From a virus, in IMG/VR virus record IMGVR_UViG_3300021959_000108, positions 1 through 41,168 of that record: a stretch of 41,168 nucleotides of DNA. The stretch is one strand, 5' to 3'. Position numbers and translations under genes: made by a program. Positions 31,567 through 37,769 of this stretch are shown piece after piece. The notes beneath the pieces were generated by a model. That model made no database searches. It was given only the letters and a program-made list of their open reading frames with translations, and was not told the origin of the DNA. The first letter of the stretch is position 1. The number at the start of each line of letters is the position of its first letter.

Positions 31567-32273
31567 TGTCAAACATCAAACAAATAATGCCTTATCGGTT
31601 AAAAAACTCGCTTCTAGGCGTTCAGGGAGAGTGGCTCGTGGATAAAACTACCCTCGCCCTTGTACAAGACTCCGAGAATGATATTGAACAATACGAAATA
31701 CACGAAGGACAAAAAGATCTCATTACACCTATACAAGAATATGTAACAGAAGTATTACCAGATGTTTTTACGATGCCTTTATTTACTCAAGAGTTTTGCA
31801 CTATGATGTTAGATGAAATAGAACACATGGAACATTATCTTGGTTTTGAACCTAACTCTGACGAAGATTTTTTACGTCAAATACCAGAAATCACTCTTCA
31901 CGATAACTGCCCACCCTTATTTGATAATCTGTGGTCAGTAGCTCTTAACTACCTCAACCCTGCATTTATGGCGTTGTGGCAAAGATACTCCGTGCGTCCT
32001 GGGAGTATACAGTTGGCTAACTATAACATAGCCAAAAAACAACAGGGTGCTTGGCATCATGATACGTCTGCAGATCTTAGTGTTGTGGTGCCTCTGAATA
32101 CTAGTGGGTATAAAGGTGGAGGAACTGAGTTTCACCGTAAAGGGATTGTAGACCCCTTACCCAGCGGTACAGCTTTAATGTTTCCTAGTTTTAGCCACAT
32201 GCATCGTGGACTACCTGTTGAAGAAGGGGATAGATACTTGCTTGTATTTTGGCTCATGGGTAACTTTGAGTAA
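31566..32273 (+). CDS. 2OG-Fe(II) oxygenase (prolyl-hydroxylase/PKHD-like)
   Basis: 235 residues. The C-terminal double-stranded beta helix has H164 and D166 in AWHHDTSADLSVVVPLN, then GYKGGGTEFHRKG, PSGTALMFPSFSHMHRGLPV with the distal His (H211 or H213), and GDRYLLVFWL with the 2-oxoglutarate-binding Arg. The N-terminal ~90 residues are an extra helical region. Members hydroxylate proteins or small molecules; phage members are common in marine genomes and their substrates are unknown. It lies one small gene after the AlkB-like enzyme. The large noncoding RNA region follows. Confidence 0.88.
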   Translation: MSNIKQIMPYRLKNSLLGVQGEWLVDKTTLALVQDSENDIEQYEIHEGQKDLITPIQEYVTEVLPDVFTMPLFTQEFCTMMLDEIEHMEHYLGFEPNSDEDFLRQIPEITLHDNCPPLFDNLWSVALNYLNPAFMALWQRYSVRPGSIQLANYNIAKKQQGAWHHDTSADLSVVVPLNTSGYKGGGTEFHRKGIVDPLPSGTALMFPSFSHMHRGLPVEEGDRYLLVFWLMGNFE

Positions 32274-32282
32274 ACACCATGC

Positions 32283-32311
32283 TTTACAATATTTACGATG
32301 GTAGGCTTAAT
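32283..32311 (+). promoter_or_regulatory. Promoter candidate for noncoding RNA
   Basis: TTTACA (32283-32288), 17 bases, CTTAAT (32306-32311). The -35 and spacing match the family; the -10 is weaker. It lies immediately after the 2OG oxygenase and would start transcription near 32318. Confidence 0.4.
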
Positions 32312-32317
32312 ACTACT

Positions 32318-32515
32318 AGGTTAAGCGTAAGCCGAAAGTCGCCGAGAAGGAAAACGCTACTTTGTAAGAGGTGAAGAATCCATAAGTGGCTAAGTGTGAA
32401 ACTCAAGTCGCCATAAAACGCAGTTTAACTTAGTGGTGCAGTATGGTAATGTCGACACGACTGCTTAATGAGGACTAAATAAATGCCACCAAATCCTCGC
32501 CACGACTTTTATTTT
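32318..32515 (+). ncRNA. Putative structured noncoding RNA, cloverleaf-like
   Basis: Within 32386-32503 a closing helix GTGGC (32386-32390) / GCCAC (32499-32503) encloses three arms. Arm 1: CTAAGT..AAAC (32390-32402) with GTTT-A-ACTTAG (32423-32433). Arm 2: GCA (32438-32440) with TGC, nested with GTCG/CGAC (to 32464). Arm 3: GAGGA (32470-32474) with TCCTC (32494-32498). A T-rich tail (ACTTTTATTTTATTT) follows. It is not a tRNA (arms too long, no T-loop consensus) and lacks tmRNA landmarks. Ends are estimated from the promoter and the T-rich tail. Confidence 0.4.
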
Positions 32516-32531
32516 ATTTACCCCACTGTCC

Positions 32532-32560
32532 TTTATTTCTTTTAAGATTTAAGGCTTAAT
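32532..32560 (+). promoter_or_regulatory. Promoter candidate before leader copy 2
   Basis: TTTATT (32532-32537), 17 bases, CTTAAT (32555-32560), preceded by GTCC. It resembles the promoter at 32283 and would transcribe the structured leader and the gene at 32766. Confidence 0.35.
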
Positions 32561-32668
32561 ATAAATAGGTAGTTAAGGGTTAAACTTCCCCCCTAGAAAG
32601 TTTTTCCGTTTATTAGCTTGACTACCTACCTATTTTGTTTGGCAAAGTCGGCAAGTTAAACAGTATTT

Positions 32669-32740
32669 GCCTAGTGATACTGGCAAGAGGTAGTGAAGGT
32701 CCGACTATTGTCCTCCAGTAACTTCACTATCACACTAGGC
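32669..32740 (+). promoter_or_regulatory. Structured RNA leader, copy 2
   Basis: GCCTAGTG (32669-32676) pairs with CACTAGGC (32733-32740), 8 bp. GGTAGTGAAG (32689-32698) pairs with CTTCACTATC (32722-32731), 10 bp with one G-U. The apical loop holds TTGTCCTCCAGTA, and its CCTC/CCAGTA can pair with GAGG/TACTGG of the first junction strand, a pseudoknot. Copy 1 at 16855-16923 has the same order, the same CTAGTGATRCTG and TGTCCTCCAGT strings, but compensating changes in the inner stem. It sits just before the ribosome binding site of the 32766 gene. Confidence 0.55.
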
Positions 32741-32765
32741 ACTTAATTTTACATAAGGAATAAAC

Positions 32766-33077
32766 ATGAAGAAACCAAAACTCACACTCGTAAGCGAAAA
32801 CACTAACTTGAAGACATACTATGTACCTCTTACTTTGATTCAAGTAGACTTGTATCCTGTCCGTGCTAACTCACCTGAGCAGGCTTTGCGTAAAGCCAAC
32901 GCTGGTCAGTTTGAACGTGTGGAGAAACGAGTTACCCTTGAAGAAATTCAAAGCAACGTAGTCTACACCACTACAGATATTGACCCTAACGATCTTGTTA
33001 CACGCCATGTAGACGTCTATGACGTTAAAACCTGTAACTACGACGATATTAGCGATTCTAACCCATCAGGTTTATAA
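32766..33077 (+). CDS. Hypothetical protein under structured leader
   Basis: 103 residues. Contains TYYVPLTLIQVDLYPVRANS and PEQALRKANAGQFERVEKRV, the latter suggesting a short helical repeat, then an acidic C-terminal part (DPNDLVTRHVDVYDVKTC). No family is recognised. Its interest is its regulation: it is the first gene after the noncoding region and shares the structured leader type with the primase gene, so it may be produced under the same control. Confidence 0.6.
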   Translation: MKKPKLTLVSENTNLKTYYVPLTLIQVDLYPVRANSPEQALRKANAGQFERVEKRVTLEEIQSNVVYTTTDIDPNDLVTRHVDVYDVKTCNYDDISDSNPSGL

Positions 33078-33105
33078 TTAATTTATAACTAAAAAGGAGT
33101 AACTT

Positions 33106-33309
33106 ATGTTAGAAACAGGTAATAAAAAAATATCTCAAGACGTTGAAGAGTCTATGAGAGTAATAGAAAAAGCTGTACAAGAACTACTAGAAAAAGAAAC
33201 TGACCTTATGCGTGGTGGCATGATATCTGGTGCGTTAAGCAATATTAAATTCGCACTTAGTATAGGCGATATGTATAAAGAAGCTGTAGATAAACTACTA
33301 GAGTCATGA
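33106..33309 (+). CDS. Small helical hypothetical protein
   Basis: 67 residues, AAAGGAG before the ATG. Nearly all helix: ISQDVEESMRVIEKAVQELL and then KFALSIGDMYKEAVDKLLES. No family is recognised. ATGA overlap with the following Cys-rich gene. Confidence 0.55.
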   Translation: MLETGNKKISQDVEESMRVIEKAVQELLEKETDLMRGGMISGALSNIKFALSIGDMYKEAVDKLLES

Positions 33310-33431
33310 GCGAGTGTACTAAATGTTATGGCTCAGGTTTTACAGTTGATCTGCGTAGAGATGAAGAACAAGAAACGTGGCTTTGGTCTAACAAACAACC
33401 TTGCCCTGATTGTTCTGAGGAAGAATCATGA
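33306..33431 (+). CDS. Small zinc-ribbon-like protein
   Basis: 41 residues in an ATGA overlap. Cys pairs ECTKC and CPDC about 30 residues apart make a CxxC...CxxC zinc-ribbon pattern (CxKCYGSGF resembles a DnaJ-type knuckle). First of three consecutive Cys-rich genes. Function is unknown. Confidence 0.55.
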   Translation: MSECTKCYGSGFTVDLRRDEEQETWLWSNKQPCPDCSEEES

Positions 33432-33598
33432 CTACAGAATTAGGAAGTACTTGTACTCATTGTGGGTATGCCCATGCTAAAGAAGATGAATTTAATTGTC
33501 ATAAATTTTCTAATTCTTATACTATTAATAAAGATGGCACGCTTGACTCTGTACTAGAGTGCGAGGACTGTGGTCTTAGAGTTAAGGATGCCTGCTAA
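33428..33598 (+). CDS. Small zinc-binding-type protein
   Basis: 56 residues, ATGA overlap. CTHC near residue 9, a lone Cys at 24 and CEDC near 45 form a treble- or double-CxxC layout. The C-terminus ends DAC. Likely binds zinc; partner unknown. Overlaps the next Cys-rich gene by 11 bases. Confidence 0.55.
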   Translation: MTTELGSTCTHCGYAHAKEDEFNCHKFSNSYTINKDGTLDSVLECEDCGLRVKDAC

Positions 33599-33905
33599 AA
33601 AATATCCTACCTGTGCTATCTGCGGTGCAGAAACTAATCGCTATAAATTTTGTGACGACTGTAAAGAAGAAATGTATCACTCACCCTATGCGGAAGGTGA
33701 TGTTTCTGCTGGTCCTAGAGGTATGGTAGAAGGTCTTAGAGATGTTTTACGTATAGAAGATTATGGCATACCGCAAGACATTATAGCTAAAGCCGAAATC
33801 TTTGAAGAAGTCAACGCACAAAAATGCAGAGAACATGAAAACAAAAAAGTCCGTGATGGCTTGATGCAAATGTGGCATGCTAGAGATTTAAACAACAAAA
33901 AATAA
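33588..33905 (+). CDS. Zinc-ribbon phage protein
   Basis: 105 residues from the ATG at 33588 (an earlier in-frame ATG adds six residues inside the neighbour). CAICG and CDDC near the N-terminus form a zinc ribbon. A helical part follows with GMVEGLRDVLRIEDYGIP and a charged C-terminus. No family is recognised. Last gene before the promoter at 33919. Confidence 0.6.
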   Translation: MPAKKYPTCAICGAETNRYKFCDDCKEEMYHSPYAEGDVSAGPRGMVEGLRDVLRIEDYGIPQDIIAKAEIFEEVNAQKCREHENKKVRDGLMQMWHARDLNNKK

Positions 33906-33918
33906 TTTCTGATTATCC

Positions 33919-33947
33919 TTTACATTTATACTGAGCGTATATACCCT
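33919..33947 (+). promoter_or_regulatory. Promoter, family copy
   Basis: GATTATCC followed by TTTACA (33919-33924), 17 bases, TACCCT (33942-33947); the prefix and -35 match well, the -10 is poor, with TATA-rich alternatives close by. It precedes the strongly basic paralogue gene at 33998. Confidence 0.5.
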
Positions 33948-33997
33948 ATATATAGTTTATAATTTCGTAAACTAGTTAGTATACACGGGAGTATATT

Positions 33998-34270
33998 ATG
34001 GCTAAAACAACAGCCCTTAAAAAACCTTCACTTGTTTCTGCTAAGAAACAAAGTGCGGTTGCCAAAGTAACACCAAAAGTGAAGTTTGGCAAATACGACC
34101 CAGAAGCTGTAGTCAAAGCGACTGGGAAAAAAGTAACTGCTGAAAGCAACAATGAGCGTGTTAAAGCAGTGAGTGGTAAAACAATCAAAGAAGCGATAGC
34201 TACTGGGTTGTATACCATGACAGATCTCAAATATGACATTGAACGTGTCAAGACTCTTGAGATTGTTTGA
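33998..34270 (+). CDS. Small Lys-rich protein, paralogue family
   Basis: 90 residues with a very basic N-terminal half (AKTTALKKPSLVSAKKQS, then KVTPKVKFGKYDPE). The C-terminal half (NNERVKAVSGKTIKEAIATG followed by LYTMTDLKYDIERVK) matches the family seen at 28485, 40046 and 40615: NNxRxKxV, a G-T stretch, and DLxYDIxxxK. It stands alone between a promoter and a strong hairpin, typical of a highly expressed small protein. A nucleic-acid- or virion-associated role is inferred from charge only. Confidence 0.65.
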   Translation: MAKTTALKKPSLVSAKKQSAVAKVTPKVKFGKYDPEAVVKATGKKVTAESNNERVKAVSGKTIKEAIATGLYTMTDLKYDIERVKTLEIV

Positions 34271-34282
34271 CTACCTTTGCAG

Positions 34283-34308
34283 ACTCGGGGGTAATGACGC
34301 CCCTGAGT
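34283..34308 (+). terminator. Strong hairpin after Lys-rich gene
   Basis: ACTCGGGGG (34283-34291) with CCCCTGAGT (34300-34308): 9 bp with one G-U, 8-nt loop. No T run follows; it ends 4 bp before the next promoter -35, so it probably separates two transcription units. Confidence 0.5.
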
Positions 34309-34312
34309 ATGC

Positions 34313-34341
34313 TTTACATTATAAAACATCAAACCTACTAT
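34313..34341 (+). promoter_or_regulatory. Promoter, family copy
   Basis: TTTACA (34313-34318), 17 bases, TACTAT (34336-34341), immediately after the hairpin and 35 bp before the next start codon. Confidence 0.55.
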
Positions 34342-34375
34342 TAATTTTTAATAATAAAAGCCGTAGGAGGCAAGT

Positions 34376-34783
34376 ATGAGTAAATTAAGAGTAATTACTA
34401 TTGACCCTTATAAAGAAAAAATCAGGGGAGATGAGTATGATAGCGAGAACTTTATAGACGAGTGTAAAAAGTTTATGGATTGTTCTATTATAACTATTGT
34501 AAATCTAGATGACGAGAATATGTTAATACTAGATGACGACGGTTTGTTTCGTGACCCCCAAAGATTATTTCATTGGGTAAGTATTGACGACCGTTATTAC
34601 GCTGGTAAACACCAGTTTTACGTGGGTAAGTCCGTTATAGCTGGGTATGACCAAGAAGGTGATACTACAGGTACTACCCTAGATATAAAAAGGGTAGAAG
34701 ACGAGTTAGTTAGATTTATACCAGAAGGTACAAGGCAAGAACCTAAACTTGTTGTAGATATATTAGAGGGGTTACATTCATGA
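34376..34783 (+). CDS. Hypothetical protein, DUF3846-like in part
   Basis: 135 residues, AGGAGG before the ATG. The central stretch ENMLILDDDGLFRDPQRLFH, then YAGKHQFYVGKSVIAGYDQE, recalls the DUF3846 pattern (E/D-x-GL-x-x-x-N/H, GxxxIxG) of unassigned phage proteins. Acidic overall. It opens an operon that continues through MazG and the nucleotidyltransferase with 4-base overlaps. Confidence 0.5.
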   Translation: MSKLRVITIDPYKEKIRGDEYDSENFIDECKKFMDCSIITIVNLDDENMLILDDDGLFRDPQRLFHWVSIDDRYYAGKHQFYVGKSVIAGYDQEGDTTGTTLDIKRVEDELVRFIPEGTRQEPKLVVDILEGLHS

Positions 34784-34986
34784 CACAGTATAAAGATAAA
34801 GTTGAAGAGCAAAACCAAAAGCTAAAACAAGAGAAAGAAGATAATACTCTTACGAGCATAGGTTGGCAAAGGGAAGAAATAGGTAAGCCAAATGTTATTA
34901 GGCACAAAGGCTACAAGAATAGAGTTGAGTATGAGTATAGCGATAAACGCAAAAAACCTCATACAGAAATACTGGAGAGTCTATGA
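34780..34986 (+). CDS. Small hypothetical protein
   Basis: 68 residues in an ATGA overlap. Charged coiled-coil N-terminus (KVEEQNQKLKQEKED) and basic aromatic C-terminus (HKGYKNRVEYEYSDKRKK). No family is recognised. Confidence 0.5.
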   Translation: MTQYKDKVEEQNQKLKQEKEDNTLTSIGWQREEIGKPNVIRHKGYKNRVEYEYSDKRKKPHTEILESL

Positions 34987-35192
34987 CACATACAGCAGAT
35001 AGTATTTACGCTAGAAATCGTAGGCTTAACTGGATATACAATGATGACACTGAAAGCTGGACAGCAGTAGAAGGTAATGGTATTTGTATAGCTTTTAAAG
35101 ACCCTCTAGACTATGAACAATGCGGTAAACAAGCCGAGATATTAAATCGTTTTAATGAAATGAATAAAAGTAACAGGAGTAAACTCAAATGA
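34983..35192 (+). CDS. Small hypothetical protein
   Basis: 69 residues in an ATGA overlap. RRLNWIYNDDTESWTAVEGN suggests a small beta-sheet domain, and the C-terminal half is helical. No family is recognised. Confidence 0.5.
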   Translation: MTHTADSIYARNRRLNWIYNDDTESWTAVEGNGICIAFKDPLDYEQCGKQAEILNRFNEMNKSNRSKLK

Positions 35193-35515
35193 GCTTAGAA
35201 AATAATCAATTATTAATGGGTACGTTAGTTTTTCAAATTGAAGAGTGGGCTAGAATGCGTGGTTTATTGACCGCCGACGTTAGACCAGAAATGCAGATGC
35301 TCAAGCTAGTTGAAGAAGTAGGTGAAACTGCTAAGGCTTTAGCATATGATGATATGTGGTCACTAAAAGACGGTATTGGTGATTGTCTCGTGTGCCTGAT
35401 TGTATTAGCTAAACAAAAAGATTTAACTCTTGACGAGTGTCTATTAGCAGCATATGAAGAAATCAAAGACCGTACAGGTACACTAGAAAATGGATTATTC
35501 AAAAAAGATAGCTAA
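35189..35515 (+). CDS. MazG-like nucleotide pyrophosphohydrolase
   Basis: 108 residues. KLVEEVGETAKAL and DGIGDCLVCLIVLA give the MazG helix pair (EExxE and a D/ExxD metal motif), and a third helix ends AAYEEIKDRTG. Such enzymes hydrolyse dNTPs or NTPs to monophosphates and pyrophosphate. In phages with unusual bases they may remove normal dNTPs; other marine phage MazG proteins are thought to adjust nucleotide metabolism. It lies just before a nucleotidyltransferase with a 26-base overlap. Confidence 0.85.
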   Translation: MSLENNQLLMGTLVFQIEEWARMRGLLTADVRPEMQMLKLVEEVGETAKALAYDDMWSLKDGIGDCLVCLIVLAKQKDLTLDECLLAAYEEIKDRTGTLENGLFKKDS

Positions 35516-35939
35516 GATAGGATTTACCTGTGGTGCGTTTGATTTACTACACGCTGGTCATATTGTTATGCTTAAAGAAGCTAAAGAAAACTGTGACCAC
35601 CTTATTGTGGGTCTACAGACTGACCCGACTATAGATCGAAAGAAAAAGAACCAACCTGTACAATCCATGTATGAACGGTATGTACAATTACAAGCCATAA
35701 AGTATGTAGATGAAATACTGCCTTATGATACCGAACTGAGTCTCTGTGATTTATTAGAGTCCACCCATATAGATATAAGATTCGTAGGGGATGACTACAG
35801 AGACCGTGGGTTTACAGGTATGGAGATAAGTAGGGAGTCTGGAGAAATTTACTTCACCTCTAGAAATCATAGTTTCAGCACCAGTGGTTTGCGTGACCGA
35901 GTAGTTTCTAAACCACACACTACCGATAGGAAAAAATAA
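35490..35939 (+). CDS. TagD/HldE-like cytidylyltransferase-fold nucleotidyltransferase
   Basis: 149 residues. TCGAFDLLHAGHIVML contains the HxGH nucleotide-binding motif (residues ~14-25), SMYERYVQLQAIKYVDEI the second block, FVGDDYRDRG the substrate loop and SFSTSGLRDR the ST-x-x-R motif. Family members transfer CMP or AMP to glycerol-phosphate, heptose-phosphate or similar. In a phage with a glycosyltransferase, making an activated donor for DNA modification is a possible role. Next to MazG. Substrate is unknown. Confidence 0.85.
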   Translation: MDYSKKIAKIGFTCGAFDLLHAGHIVMLKEAKENCDHLIVGLQTDPTIDRKKKNQPVQSMYERYVQLQAIKYVDEILPYDTELSLCDLLESTHIDIRFVGDDYRDRGFTGMEISRESGEIYFTSRNHSFSTSGLRDRVVSKPHTTDRKK

Positions 35940-36029
35940 ATGGGACAACTTATTAACACCATCATCTTGATTATAGCTGTGCTACTATTCATTGCTTGGT
36001 TTATGTCTGACGATAATCACCCTATGTGA
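35940..36029 (+). CDS. 29-residue single-TM micropeptide
   Basis: ATG directly abuts the upstream stop. The product is one membrane helix (TIILIIAVLLFIAWFM) with a short polar tail (SDDNHPM). No family is recognised. Together with the one at 24119 it makes two such micropeptides in the window. Confidence 0.45.
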   Translation: MGQLINTIILIIAVLLFIAWFMSDDNHPM

Positions 36030-36035
36030 CTATCC

Positions 36036-36064
36036 TTTACACTCACTAACATCAACCTTATTAT
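36036..36064 (+). promoter_or_regulatory. Promoter, family copy (consensus)
   Basis: GACTATCC then TTTACA (36036-36041), 17 bases, TATTAT (36059-36064). An excellent sigma-70-like match, 35 bp before the next start. Confidence 0.7.
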
Positions 36065-36098
36065 TTATATAGTAAATAAATAACTAAGGAGGAATAAA

Positions 36099-36299
36099 AT
36101 GCGTAAATTAAAATATGTTCAAGACCGTAACGTGCCTGATTATAAATTTAAAAAACGTTGTAAAGAATGTTATTGTGTCACTGTTAGTAATAAACCCTTA
36201 ATGAATGGTGACCCTTGTGAACCTTGCGTTATGTCTAATGGCGTAACTAAAAAATCAATACTCACCGATTACTGGAAGCCGTTTCCAGATTCAATATGA
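36099..36299 (+). CDS. Small Cys-rich protein
   Basis: 66 residues, AGGAGG before the ATG. CKECYC and CEPC form two Cys pairs 19 residues apart, typical of a zinc ribbon. The C-terminus is SILTDYWKPFPDSI. No family is recognised. Coupled (ATGA) to the next gene. Confidence 0.58.
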   Translation: MRKLKYVQDRNVPDYKFKKRCKECYCVTVSNKPLMNGDPCEPCVMSNGVTKKSILTDYWKPFPDSI

Positions 36300-36685
36300 A
36301 ATCGTTAAATAAATTATTTATCTGTTGGGAGGAAATACCTAACGATATTTACCAATCAATGGACGATGGTGTATCTATAGCTACTATAGTTAACAACAAT
36401 ATAGAACGCTTCAAGGAGTTAGGTGGTATAAATGGTATAGGTATTATGGTGGCTGAAGATGAAGAATATGCTTATATAGTTCATTATTATTATGGTGATA
36501 CTGCTAAGTCTGAGTTTACCCACATGGCGGATATATTCAGGTCAGAAAAAGTAGTAAGTAATAATGAATATCCTGACCAAGTCGACTCTGCTGATGAAGA
36601 TCATATTTATTTTAATGCTGACTCTGAAGAATCAGAAAACGGAGTTACTGGTCCTGCTGAATATTACGACGAACATGGCTTATAA
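36296..36685 (+). CDS. Acidic protein, paralogue of the 39018 gene product
   Basis: 129 residues. The first ~80 residues share an order of features with the protein at 39018: a W-E start, MDD about 15 residues on, an I-x-x-x-V-N stretch, G-x-x-NGI and an EYAYIVHYYYGD block. The C-terminal 45 residues are extremely acidic. Function is unknown. Pairing of two related acidic proteins under copies of one promoter suggests gene duplication. Confidence 0.55.
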   Translation: MKSLNKLFICWEEIPNDIYQSMDDGVSIATIVNNNIERFKELGGINGIGIMVAEDEEYAYIVHYYYGDTAKSEFTHMADIFRSEKVVSNNEYPDQVDSADEDHIYFNADSEESENGVTGPAEYYDEHGL

Positions 36686-36704
36686 AAGTCATTTATGATT
36701 ATCC

Positions 36705-36733
36705 TTTACACTCATAAGCATCATTAATATTAT
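36705..36733 (+). promoter_or_regulatory. Promoter, family copy (consensus)
   Basis: GATTATCC then TTTACA (36705-36710), 17 bases, TATTAT (36728-36733). Precedes the gene at 36779. Confidence 0.7.
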
Positions 36734-36778
36734 TTAAGTAGTTATTAAATTGTTAATAACTTTTATTGGAGATGTATT

Positions 36779-37039
36779 ATGGATCAATTAATTAAAACTA
36801 TTGGTACTAGGCAGTTAGAAAATAATCTTTTTCTAACTTTAAAAACTGACGGACTCTATGTCCATACTCGTAAGGCGTTAAACCATTCTAGGTTAGGGCG
36901 TAATCAAGTAGGGGGTGAGTACGTTACTCGCTGTAATAGTAAAGCTGTTGTAAACTATGACGATATAGGTCAAGAACTATGGGATGAGTTTAATAATGCC
37001 CCTACCGTGCTTGAATATAAACTAGGTAAAAGGTCATGA
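36779..37039 (+). CDS. Hypothetical protein
   Basis: 86 residues. LFLTLKTDGLYVHTRKALNH and then VGGEYVTRCNSKAVVNYDDI suggest a small beta domain; the C-terminal helix is short. No family is recognised. First gene of its promoter unit. Confidence 0.55.
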   Translation: MDQLIKTIGTRQLENNLFLTLKTDGLYVHTRKALNHSRLGRNQVGGEYVTRCNSKAVVNYDDIGQELWDEFNNAPTVLEYKLGKRS

Positions 37040-37374
37040 GTGACGACGTAGTAAATAACGCAGTAGTAACTATTACTACTGCTGGTCGGTATGTTGACTA
37101 TTGTGACGGTTGTCAAGCACTAGGTCAAAATCAATTTAGCGGTGTTAAACGCCACCGCTCACTACCCTTAGATACATGGTTAGTAACTATGACTAACAGT
37201 GAGTTCCCAGGTATTAATAAAGAATCAGTGTTTTGTGCTGACTGTTTAGAAAGTGCTAATAAACACGAGGCGATAAACGTTATGCACAATGGTGAGCTTA
37301 TTAAACGAGAAACCGCAAAAATGTTCTTTATGGGCGTAGGAGTACATAATTATAGTGACCCATCATTATTGTAA
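37036..37374 (+). CDS. Zinc-ribbon hypothetical protein
   Basis: 112 residues in an ATGA overlap. CDGC (~24) and CADC (~76) pairs suggest a zinc site; between them is GVKRHRSLPLDTWLVTM. No family is recognised. Confidence 0.55.
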   Translation: MSDDVVNNAVVTITTAGRYVDYCDGCQALGQNQFSGVKRHRSLPLDTWLVTMTNSEFPGINKESVFCADCLESANKHEAINVMHNGELIKRETAKMFFMGVGVHNYSDPSLL

Positions 37375-37555
37375 AAAGTGTGAAGAACCTATACACCCCA
37401 ACCGTTATAAGTTGGGGTATCGCACGTGTCTCGCTTGTGGTGATGAGGTGGCTCAACGCCTAGCAGAAGTGCGTAAGAAACAGGTCGCCCCCATTTATAA
37501 TAAGGGAGCGTACCAATATATAACTTTAGAAGATACTAAAACTATCGGGAGGTAG
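37355..37555 (+). CDS. Small zinc-binding phage protein
   Basis: 66 residues from a GTG at 37355, inside the end of the previous gene. CKKCEEPIHPNRYKLGYRTC and CLACGDE provide four Cys (a CxxC...CxxC ribbon). APIYNKGAYQYIT is a pattern that I recall from small phage proteins with the same ribbon, function unknown. The GTG is chosen because no ATG exists before the Cys motif. Confidence 0.62.
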   Translation: MTHHYCKKCEEPIHPNRYKLGYRTCLACGDEVAQRLAEVRKKQVAPIYNKGAYQYITLEDTKTIGR

Positions 37556-37557
37556 CT

Positions 37558-37749
37558 ATGATGTATGATAAACCCACTCCAGAGCAACAGGCAGAAAACG
37601 CTTTTGCTTACGGAGTAAGAGATGCGACTAACGGTCGCGAACGTAAAAACGGTTCAGACTTTTACGGACCTTATGGTCATGATTATGATCAAGGTTACGA
37701 CTCAGTTCTTGCTAAAAGGCGTAAGGCTTCCTATAAAGGTAAGTTATGA
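37558..37749 (+). CDS. Small hypothetical protein
   Basis: 63 residues, GGGAGG before the ATG. Polar, aromatic and Gly-rich (FYGPYGHDYDQGYD). No family is recognised. Last gene before the intergenic repeat. Confidence 0.5.
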   Translation: MMYDKPTPEQQAENAFAYGVRDATNGRERKNGSDFYGPYGHDYDQGYDSVLAKRRKASYKGKL

Positions 37750-37769
37750 TCGGTTATATAGGGCTTAAT

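Larger units (their letters stand above)
32274..32765 (+). other. 492-bp noncoding region with promoters and RNA structures
   Basis: No open reading frame of useful length. It holds a promoter candidate at 32283-32311, a cloverleaf-like RNA candidate (32386-32515), a second promoter candidate (32532-32560), a long inverted repeat (an AATAGGTAG near 32564 with a CTACCTATT near 32626) and the structured leader copy 2 (32669-32740). It is the largest gene-free stretch outside the ends. Confidence 0.6.

Noticed and set aside
32318-32515. tRNA or tmRNA
   Set aside because: Arms and loops are too long for tRNA, there is no T-loop consensus or CCA-type end, and tmRNA landmarks (resume codon with an Ala-Ala tag end, tRNA-Ala-like pairing with G-U) are missing.
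32318-32515. Group I intron core
   Set aside because: GGACTAAAT resembles an R element but no complementary S element or P3/P7 pairing was found, and flanking genes are complete.
33976-34332. 118-codon minus-strand frame over the Lys-rich gene
   Set aside because: The plus-strand gene has a promoter, family homologues and a terminal hairpin; the antisense frame spans these signals.
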